Assembly: GCA_047975545.1 (NCBI GenBank)
Contig: JBKEDS010000008.1
Coordinates: forward strand, 62,001-126,000
Length of the DNA stretch: 64,000 nucleotides
From: JBKEDS01 sp047975545
Lineage (GTDB): Bacteria; Bacteroidota; Bacteroidia; Flavobacteriales; Flavobacteriaceae
Direction of reading: 5' to 3'
Shown: in pieces, positions 57,198 through 64,000 of the stretch
How positions within the stretch are numbered: position 1 is the stretch's first letter
Layout: every line of letters begins with the position of its first letter
Made by a program: the position numbers and the translations under genes
Notes under the pieces: generated by a model
The model's database searches: none
The model's input: only the letters and a program-made list of their open reading frames with translations
Told to the model about the DNA's origin: nothing

Positions 57198-59063
57198 TTA
57201 TTTCAACTTTGTTGTTAGCATAACACTTCCCCTTTCGGTTAAAGTCATGGTATTGTTCCAGACCGATTGCGCCCCGGTTATTATATTTTTAAGGGTTTTG
57301 CCCGATAGGCCAATTTCGTTAAATCGGGTTAAGTCCAAATTAACGGGATTGTTGTTCCTGTTTATAATATGAACAACCGTTTCATCATCCAAAATTCGGC
57401 ACAATATATAAACGCCTTCCTTTGGCGCAAAATGGATGGTACGCCCTTGGTGAATGGCCTTGCTGTTTTTTCGGTAGTTTAATAATTTCTTCAAATATAA
57501 CTGCATATCCTTTTGGGCATCGGTTAGGCCTTCGCCCGTAAAGGCATTTACGGTATCGCCTTCCCAGCCCCCGGGAAAATCGGAACGAATTAAACCATGG
57601 TTTCCGGGATTTTCAAAATCGTTCATTAAAATTTCGGTGCCGTAATAAATTTGCGGTATTCGGGGTAGGGTTAAAATATAACTAAGTGCTATTTTGGTAT
57701 TGGAAATATCGCCATTTAACTGCGTAAAAATACGGCTCATATCGTGGTTATCGGGAAAAATCAAAATATCCTCGGGGCTGGTATAGGCAAAATCGTTTGC
57801 CAAGCCTTCGTATATTTTGGCCAGTCCGTCCCAATCGGATTCTTCGCTATTTAAGGCTTTTACTATGGTTTCCTGCATAGCAAAATCCATAGGCGATTTT
57901 AGGTTGGAGTTGTAACCGTCCTTATTAACATGCCCTTGCTGCCAATAGGCTATAAGCAAGGGGTTTATGGACCATTCTTCGCCCACGATGGAAAAATTGG
58001 GGTATTCGGTCATGATTTCGCCGGCCCATCGGCTCATAAAATTTTTATCGGGATATGGATAAGTGTCTTGACGGATACCGCCCAGTTTTGCCGTTTCAAT
58101 CCACCAGATACTATTTTGGATAATGTAATTGGCCATAAACGGGTTGCGCTGGTTTAAATCGGGCATTGCCGACACAAACCATCCGCCAATCATTTGCTCC
58201 TTATCATTTTGCGAAGCGTACATGTCTTGGTTTACGGTACGCCTGTGGGTAGAGGTTACTAATTTATTTTTATTTTCGAAGTTTTTTTGATAGTTCAACC
58301 AATCGTTAAACGGCAAATCCTTCATCCACCAATGGTTACTCCCGCAGTGGTTGGCCACTTGATCCATAATAAGTTTTAAACCGTGGTTTTTACCTTTTTC
58401 TGAAAGTTCCAGATATTCATTTAAAGTCCCAAAACGGGGGTCTATTTCGTAATAATCGGTAATGGCATAACCGTGGTACGACGATTCGGGCATGTCGTTG
58501 GTTAGCATCGGGCAAGCCCATATTGCAGTAAAGCCCATATCGGCAATATAATCCAAATGGGCTGTAATACCTTTAATATCGCCGCCGTGCCGCCCAAACA
58601 ATTCTTGCCTGTTAACGGCTGTTTCCCGCATGTCCGCAATGCTATCGTTATGGGGGTTGCCATTGGCAAACCTATCGGGCGTAATTAAGTAAATAGCATC
58701 GCTACTATTAAAGCCCACGTAATCTTCGGCAGGATGTGTGCGTTCTTTTAATTCGTACTCGTAAACCAGATTGTTGCCAAATTCTATTTTGAACGTTCCC
58801 GGTTTGGTGTTTTTGTCTATACTTAAATCGATAAACACATAATTGGGGCTATCGGCTTTATGCACTTTTTTTATGGTAACGCCCTTATAATTTATGCTTG
58901 GCGTTGCTTTTGAAATATTTACGCCTTTTACCAACAGTTGTAAATTGGTGTTTTTAAAACCAACCCACCAATTGGGCGGCTCGACACGTTCTATTTGGGC
59001 ATTCATGGGTATTGATACGATTAGGCATAAAATTACGATAAAAAACAAAGAAAAACCTCTCAT
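57198..59063 (-). CDS. GH13 neopullulanase/cyclomaltodextrinase-like enzyme (SusA-like)
   Basis: A 621-residue periplasmic GH13 enzyme with a signal peptide ending MNAQ (about residue 23), then an N-terminal beta-sandwich with the family mark PPNWWVGFKN. The barrel has YHGYAITDYYEIDPRFG, catalytic D333 in GGIRQDTYPY, E362 in VGEEW and D441 in PDNHDM. It would trim imported maltodextrins. It starts 4 nt downstream of the GH97 gene stop. The next operon gene is 380 bp away behind repeats. Confidence 0.93.
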   Translation of the reverse strand: MRGFSLFFIVILCLIVSIPMNAQIERVEPPNWWVGFKNTNLQLLVKGVNISKATPSINYKGVTIKKVHKADSPNYVFIDLSIDKNTKPGTFKIEFGNNLVYEYELKERTHPAEDYVGFNSSDAIYLITPDRFANGNPHNDSIADMRETAVNRQELFGRHGGDIKGITAHLDYIADMGFTAIWACPMLTNDMPESSYHGYAITDYYEIDPRFGTLNEYLELSEKGKNHGLKLIMDQVANHCGSNHWWMKDLPFNDWLNYQKNFENKNKLVTSTHRRTVNQDMYASQNDKEQMIGGWFVSAMPDLNQRNPFMANYIIQNSIWWIETAKLGGIRQDTYPYPDKNFMSRWAGEIMTEYPNFSIVGEEWSINPLLIAYWQQGHVNKDGYNSNLKSPMDFAMQETIVKALNSEESDWDGLAKIYEGLANDFAYTSPEDILIFPDNHDMSRIFTQLNGDISNTKIALSYILTLPRIPQIYYGTEILMNDFENPGNHGLIRSDFPGGWEGDTVNAFTGEGLTDAQKDMQLYLKKLLNYRKNSKAIHQGRTIHFAPKEGVYILCRILDDETVVHIINRNNNPVNLDLTRFNEIGLSGKTLKNIITGAQSVWNNTMTLTERGSVMLTTKLK

Positions 59064-59067
59064 AGTT

Positions 59068-61182
59068 TTATTTTTTATCTTTCACTACAATACTAATGGC
59101 ATAACCGCCACCGGGAACCGATAGGGTTGACAATTGGGTTTTACTGGTTACCTTTTGGGTTTTTATGGTATAAGCCTGCGGATTGTTTAAATAATGTGCA
59201 TCGTTAGCATCGGCATAAATGGTAGCCTCGTAGGTTTTGCCTTTATCCAGAAAATCCAAAGTAATATGCGACGTTCGGGGTTTTGTGCCGTTAACATTGC
59301 CCACAAACCAATTATCGGAATTTTTATCCTTACGGGCAATGGTGATATAATGTCCGGGTTCGGCTTCCAAATATTTACTTTCGTTCCAATCTACCGGCAC
59401 ATCTTTTATAAACTGAAAGGCATCCATAAAACGTTGGTAATTTTCGGGTAAATCGGCTGCCATTTGCAAGGGGCTGTACATGGTAACGTAAAGCGCCAAT
59501 TGGTTGGCAATGGTGCTGTTTACGTGCGAGTTGTTATCGGGATTAAGTTTACTAATATCCATTTCGAAAATACCCGGTGTATAATCCATGGGGCCGCCCA
59601 CTAAACGGGTAAAGGGCAATATGGTAACATGGTTGGGTTTGGAACCGCCAAAGGCTTGGTACTCGGTACCCCTTGCCGATTCGTTACCAATTAAATTGGG
59701 ATAGGTCCGGCAAATTCCCGTAGGGCGAACGGCTTCGTGGGCATTGACCATAATTTTGTAATCGGCCGCTTTTTCCAAAGCGTATTGGTAGTGGTTGTTT
59801 ACCCATTGGTTGTAGTGGTTTTGCCCAAGCGGCAAAATATCGCCCACATAACCACTTTTTACGGCATCGTAGCCGTGGGCTTTCATAAACTGATAGGCTT
59901 TATCGATATGGCGCTCGTAATTGCGAACGGCGCCCGATGTTTCGTGGTGCATAATCATTTTTACGCCTTTGGATTTGGCATAACGTTCTATTTCGTTTAC
60001 ATCGAAATCGGGATAGGGGGTTAAAAAATCGAAAACATAATCTTTTGAATGCCCGAACCAATCTTCCCAGCCCTCGTTCCAACCTTCAACCAACACGGCA
60101 TCGAAACCATGTTCGGCAGCAAAATCGATATACGCCTTTACGTGCGGCGTGTTGGCGGCATGCTTGCTACTGGGTTTTACCTTGGTATAATCGGTTACCC
60201 CGAGTTGTACCGCCGGCAGTTCGTCGGTATAGGCCCAGGAGCTTTTTCCCGTAATCATTTCCCACCAAACGCCAATGTATTTTACGGGCTTAATCCACGA
60301 GGTGTCTTCTATTTTACAAGGTTCGTTAAGGTTTAAGGTTATTCTGGAGGCTAGAATATCGCGGGCATCGTTGCTTACCATAACGGTTCGCCATGGCGTT
60401 GTGCAAGGCGCTTGCATACGACCTTTTTCGCCATTGGCATCGGGTGTTAGCCATGATTCGAACACCATATTTTTATCGTCCAGATTAAGGTGCATGCAAG
60501 CATAATTTATAAGTGCCGCTTCGTGGATGTTTATATAAAGCCCCTCGTCGGTTTTCATTAACAAGGCCGTTTGCACCCCTGTTGGCGAAAATTGTGTTTG
60601 CGAGGCATTTGCGGTTACCGCACCTTCGAAAAGGTTTCTTATTTCGGATAGTTTGCTTTCGGTATAATCGTATTCTTGGGTGTCGTAATCGCCGGGAATC
60701 CAGAAAGCGGTATGGTTGCCCGTCATGGCAAACTGGGTTTTTTCTTCTTTTATAACAAAATACACCAAATTTTCTTGTTCGGGAAACTCGTAACGGAAGC
60801 CCAAACCATCGTTAAACAAACGAAAACGGATAAGCATAATGCGGTTGGTTTCCTTCTGCTTTAAGGTTACGGCCAACTCGTTGTAATGGTTGCGGATTTG
60901 GTTTTCCTCGCCCCAAACGGGTTGCCATGTTTCGTTAAAAGTTGCGGTAATGGTATTGGTTATTTCAAAATCGTTTAAAAGCGACTTGGCATCGTCCTTT
61001 AACTCCAACCCCAAACGGCTTGGTTTTATAACGTTTTTCCCTTTGTAAGAAAGCGTATAACTTGGTACGCCTGTTTGTAGCGAAAACTGCATGCTTAATT
61101 CGCTGTTTGGCGATTTTAGTTCTTGTGCATTTCCCGAGTAAATAGTGGGCAATAGGGCGATAAGGGCTATTAATATTTTCAT
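59068..61182 (-). CDS. GH97 alpha-glucosidase (SusB-like)
   Basis: A 704-residue glycoside hydrolase family 97 enzyme. The signal peptide ends GNAQ (about residue 19); the N-terminal beta-sandwich has YTLSYKGK; the barrel has WKPVKYIGVWWEM-type sequence (here SWIKPVKYIGVWWEM), VLVEGWNEGW, IMHHETSGAVRNYE, NAHEAVRPTG and GNESARGTEY, the Glu-rich Ca and catalytic sites of SusB. It releases glucose from maltodextrin ends in the periplasm. It is 4 nt before the SusA-like gene and 12 nt after the GH65 gene. Confidence 0.94.
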   Translation of the reverse strand: MKILIALIALLPTIYSGNAQELKSPNSELSMQFSLQTGVPSYTLSYKGKNVIKPSRLGLELKDDAKSLLNDFEITNTITATFNETWQPVWGEENQIRNHYNELAVTLKQKETNRIMLIRFRLFNDGLGFRYEFPEQENLVYFVIKEEKTQFAMTGNHTAFWIPGDYDTQEYDYTESKLSEIRNLFEGAVTANASQTQFSPTGVQTALLMKTDEGLYINIHEAALINYACMHLNLDDKNMVFESWLTPDANGEKGRMQAPCTTPWRTVMVSNDARDILASRITLNLNEPCKIEDTSWIKPVKYIGVWWEMITGKSSWAYTDELPAVQLGVTDYTKVKPSSKHAANTPHVKAYIDFAAEHGFDAVLVEGWNEGWEDWFGHSKDYVFDFLTPYPDFDVNEIERYAKSKGVKMIMHHETSGAVRNYERHIDKAYQFMKAHGYDAVKSGYVGDILPLGQNHYNQWVNNHYQYALEKAADYKIMVNAHEAVRPTGICRTYPNLIGNESARGTEYQAFGGSKPNHVTILPFTRLVGGPMDYTPGIFEMDISKLNPDNNSHVNSTIANQLALYVTMYSPLQMAADLPENYQRFMDAFQFIKDVPVDWNESKYLEAEPGHYITIARKDKNSDNWFVGNVNGTKPRTSHITLDFLDKGKTYEATIYADANDAHYLNNPQAYTIKTQKVTSKTQLSTLSVPGGGYAISIVVKDKK

Positions 61183-61194
61183 CTTTCTGTTCTT

Positions 61195-63480
61195 TTATTT
61201 AACTATTTGCGGTTTCCCGTTAAGCATAATTTCCAGAGCGTTACCTTTTATTAGTTTAAAAACGGTTTCGGTCTGGCTTACGCTAATTTTTAAAATATGG
61301 TTTCTAAAATTCACCTTAAACGAATACATATTCCATTGTTTGGGTATTTTGGGCTCAAAATGCAGGGTGTTGTTTTTTACGCGCATACCGCCAAAACCTT
61401 CTACAATGCTCATCCATGTTCCGGCCATGGAGGTTATGTGCAGGCCTTCGTGCACTTCTTTATTATAATCGTCCAAATCCAATCGGGACGTGCGCAAATA
61501 AAAGGTATAGGCTTGTTCCATCCTATTTAATTTGGCCGCTTGGATACTATGCACGCAAGGCGATAGCGAACTTTCGTGAACGGTAAAGGGTTCGTAAAAA
61601 TCGAAATGGTGCTCCAGTTCCTCTTGTGTAAAATGGTCCTCGAAAAAGTAAAAGCCTTGTAAGGTGTCGGCCTGCTTGATGTAAGGCGAGCGCAAAATAC
61701 GGTCCCAGCTCCATTTTTGGTTTATGGGGCGCTGCGATTTGTCCAAATTGGCAACCGTAATGAGTTCCTTGTCCAGAAAACCATCCTGCTGCAGGTAAAT
61801 ATTTTTTTCTTCGGAATACGGGAAATACATGTTATCGGCCACGGTTTTCCAAGTATCGATTTCGGAAGGCGTTAGTTTTGTTTTTTCTGAAATGCGTTTA
61901 AAATCGGACACATATTCAGCTTCAACTTTACTAATATTTTCAATGGCATAGGTAATGCACCATTGGGCTATATAGTTGGTGTACCAGTTGTTGTTTACGT
62001 TGTTTTCGTACTCGTTAGGCCCCGTTACGCCCAAAATAACATATTTGTTTTTGTTTGTTGAAAACGTAGCCCGCTGCTGCCAAAAACGGGCAATGCCGAT
62101 GAGGACTTCCAAGCCTTTTTCGGGAATATAACTATAATCGCCCGTGTAGCGGTAATAGTTGTAAATGGCGAAGGCAATGGCGCCGTTACGGTGTATTTCC
62201 TCAAAAGTTATTTCCCATTCGTTGTGGCATTCCTCGCCGTTCATGGTAACCATAGGGTATAGGGCCGCACCGTTTTTAAAGCCCAATTTTCGGGCATTTT
62301 CAATGGCTTTTCCCAAATGGTTATAGCGGTATTCCAACAGGCTTTTGGCCACGTTTTGGTTTTTGGTGGCCATGTAAAACGGAATGCAATAAGCCTCGGT
62401 ATCCCAGTAGGTGCTACCGCCGTATTTTTCGCCCGTAAAGCCCTTAGGCCCAATATTTAATCGAGAGTCCTTGCCCAAATAAGTTTGGTTTAACTGAAAA
62501 ATATTAAAGCGGATGCCCTGTTGCGCCCTAACATCGCCATCGATGGTAATATCGGCCATTTCCCAAATAGCAGCCCAGGCTTTTTTCTGGTTTTCCAATA
62601 GGGTTAAAAACCCCAAACCAAAGGCTTTATTTAAAACGGTTTTGGCCGCTTGTACCAAAGTAGCTTTATCGTGGTTGCGGTCTACGGTATAGCCGCCCAA
62701 TTTTTCAATTGAAAACGTTTCGCCTTGTTTAATATCTTGCGAATAGCTAAAGGCAATGGTGTTTTGGGTGCTTTCAACACTAGGGTTTACTTCAACAAAT
62801 GAATTATTTACATATATTTTGGACGCCATAAAGGTACAGGTACAAAATCCCGTTTTCATGGTTTTGGCCTCGATAAAGGCTTGATTATCCTGATGCGTTA
62901 GGTTTAAAATATCCCAAAATTTATCGTCCCAATTGGTGTCTTCGTTGGTTATTCCGGCATCCAAATAAGGTTGAAAGGTAATATTGGCATTGCTGTTTTT
63001 GGGGGTGATTTGGTATTTTATGGCACCAACTTCATCTAAATCCAAACTTAAAAAACGTACAATGTTTACCTCTACCTCCATATCGTTTTGTAGAATAGCG
63101 GTAAAACTTCGGGACAGCCAACCTTCCTTCATATTAAGTTCGCGACGGAAATTGGACACTTTTTTACAGGTGAACAAATCCAACTGTTCGTTGTTTACCT
63201 TCACATTAATACCAATCCAATTTGGGGCGTTTAGTACTTTGGCGAAATATTCGGGATAGCCGTTTTTCCACCAGCCCACACGGGTTTTATCGGGGTAGTA
63301 AACCCCTGCAATATAACTGCCTTGGAAGGTTGGTCCGGAATATTGCTCCTCGAAATTGGCACGCTGCCCCATGGCGCCATTGCCGATACTGAATAAACTT
63401 TCGGAAGCCTTTACACGTTGGGGGTCGAACCCTTCTTCGATAAGCGACCAATTATTGGGGATAATATAATCTTGGTTCAT
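61195..63480 (-). CDS. GH65 maltose phosphorylase-like enzyme
   Basis: A 761-residue cytoplasmic enzyme of glycoside hydrolase family 65: LFSIGNGAMGQRANFEE, an (alpha/alpha)6 barrel with YWDTEAYCIPFY, and the catalytic acid Glu in ECHNEWEITFEEIHRNG. It lacks a signal peptide. With a beta-phosphoglucomutase gene next to it the likely reaction is phosphorolysis of maltose to glucose and beta-glucose 1-phosphate; trehalose or kojibiose phosphorylases are alternatives in the same family. It is 9 nt after pgmB and 12 nt before the GH97 gene. Confidence 0.93.
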   Translation of the reverse strand: MNQDYIIPNNWSLIEEGFDPQRVKASESLFSIGNGAMGQRANFEEQYSGPTFQGSYIAGVYYPDKTRVGWWKNGYPEYFAKVLNAPNWIGINVKVNNEQLDLFTCKKVSNFRRELNMKEGWLSRSFTAILQNDMEVEVNIVRFLSLDLDEVGAIKYQITPKNSNANITFQPYLDAGITNEDTNWDDKFWDILNLTHQDNQAFIEAKTMKTGFCTCTFMASKIYVNNSFVEVNPSVESTQNTIAFSYSQDIKQGETFSIEKLGGYTVDRNHDKATLVQAAKTVLNKAFGLGFLTLLENQKKAWAAIWEMADITIDGDVRAQQGIRFNIFQLNQTYLGKDSRLNIGPKGFTGEKYGGSTYWDTEAYCIPFYMATKNQNVAKSLLEYRYNHLGKAIENARKLGFKNGAALYPMVTMNGEECHNEWEITFEEIHRNGAIAFAIYNYYRYTGDYSYIPEKGLEVLIGIARFWQQRATFSTNKNKYVILGVTGPNEYENNVNNNWYTNYIAQWCITYAIENISKVEAEYVSDFKRISEKTKLTPSEIDTWKTVADNMYFPYSEEKNIYLQQDGFLDKELITVANLDKSQRPINQKWSWDRILRSPYIKQADTLQGFYFFEDHFTQEELEHHFDFYEPFTVHESSLSPCVHSIQAAKLNRMEQAYTFYLRTSRLDLDDYNKEVHEGLHITSMAGTWMSIVEGFGGMRVKNNTLHFEPKIPKQWNMYSFKVNFRNHILKISVSQTETVFKLIKGNALEIMLNGKPQIVK

Positions 63481-63489
63481 GTGTTGTGG

Positions 63490-64000
63490 TTAATTTAAAA
63501 ATTGATTGAAAAAGTTGGTTGGTATTTCGGTTACATTATTAAAGTTGAAATGGGCTTGGCTTAGGGTTTGTTTATCGCCTATACCCACGGAAACCATTTT
63601 GGCTGTGTTGGCGGCTTCTACCCCTGCAATGGCATCTTCAAAAACGATACAGTTTTCGGGCGGTAAGCCTAATTTTTGCGCCCCTATTAAAAATACTTCG
63701 GGGTCGGGCTTGGCCTTGCTTACGCTATTACCGTCCACAATGCCCGCAAATCGGTTTAACAGCCCTACTTGTTTTAAAATCAAAGGGGCATTTTTACTGG
63801 CCGAACCCAGTACGTATTTTATGCCCTGTTGGTCCAAATTATCCAACAATGCGTTTACGCCGGGCAGTATTTCGCTGGCGTCCATTTTTGTAATGTAGCT
63901 TAAATACTCGTCGTTTTTACTTATTAGAAATTTTTGCTTTTCGGCTTCGGGTAGTTGCACCTTGCCCAAGCCCAACAAAATTTCCAACGAGCGTACCCGG
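63490..64000 (-). CDS. pgmB: Beta-phosphoglucomutase, N-terminus outside window
   Basis: The last 170 or so residues of a HAD-superfamily sugar phosphomutase are visible; the frame continues past 64000. Motifs: LGSASKNAP (HAD motif II), SKAKPDPEVF with the motif III lysine, and FEDAIAGVEAANTAKM (motif IV Asp). The visible upstream RVRSLEILL is in the helical cap. It turns beta-glucose 1-phosphate from the GH65 enzyme into glucose 6-phosphate. A TTG at 63987 is an internal Leu, not the start. Confidence 0.93.
   Translation of the reverse strand, partial: RVRSLEILLGLGKVQLPEAEKQKFLISKNDEYLSYITKMDASEILPGVNALLDNLDQQGIKYVLGSASKNAPLILKQVGLLNRFAGIVDGNSVSKAKPDPEVFLIGAQKLGLPPENCIVFEDAIAGVEAANTAKMVSVGIGDKQTLSQAHFNFNNVTEIPTNFFNQFLN

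Overview
The window looks like a chromosomal segment of a flavobacterium (Bacteroidota, Flavobacteriaceae-like), probably a polysaccharide-using one. The grounds are: promoters of the TAnnTTTG type with no clear Shine-Dalgarno sequences; a tmRNA whose tag reads GENNYALAA; a short PLP-type arginine decarboxylase beside a deoxyhypusine-synthase-like gene; Na+-pumping decarboxylase genes; Sus-like maltodextrin enzymes; and signal peptides ending in AQ. No species is assigned.

Layout. 1-946: 3'-truncated DUF1016/YhcG nuclease. 1168-5278: a large secreted TPR protein divergent from ftsE. 5275-13919: a cell-surface glycan block with three glycosyltransferases, a Wzx-like flippase, a FemAB/GNAT acyltransferase, a membrane sulfatase-fold protein, a methyltransferase and two tiny membrane proteins. 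14224-16785: a PnuC-like transporter and typA. 17067-19701: kdsA, a predicted outer-membrane barrel protein and small membrane proteins. 19764-22159: a small-regulator/creD group with a duplicated 24-bp operator-like site. 22449-24659: membrane proteins (DUF2809, DUF1361), tmRNA, terminators. 24753-34725: methylmalonyl-CoA mutase (both subunits), a CoA-transferase, a four-subunit methylmalonyl-CoA decarboxylase and the epimerase. 35769-39043: polyamine genes. 39522-43977: a degenerate-looking pseudouridine synthase, a UbiA prenyltransferase and mevalonate-pathway genes. 44155-53380: hybrid sensor kinase, flavoprotein, glycerophosphodiesterase, thioesterase, SelO, MsrB-MsrA. 53481-64000: a maltodextrin operon read leftward (pgmB, GH65 phosphorylase, GH97, three GH13).

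How genes work together. The 24.7-34.7 kb block can run succinyl-CoA to propionyl-CoA with Na+ export, and the CoA-transferase could recycle CoA. The 53-64 kb block would cut maltodextrins outside the outer membrane and in the periplasm, then phosphorolyse maltose to glucose 1-phosphate and on to glucose 6-phosphate. SusC/SusD-type importers are not in the window.

The most unusual aspect is the non-coding fraction. At least eight copies of a roughly 125-bp palindromic element (family A) lie between genes. They form two subfamilies whose termini change together at both ends. One copy sits inside another dispersed repeat (family B), and the uninterrupted B copy in the same window gives an empty site. 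Further families (C, D, E and several single palindromes) fill the other gaps; one E copy lies directly upstream of tmRNA. No transposase or RAYT gene is visible, so these would be non-autonomous. I saw no rRNA, no CRISPR array and no tRNA gene apart from the tRNA-like part of tmRNA.
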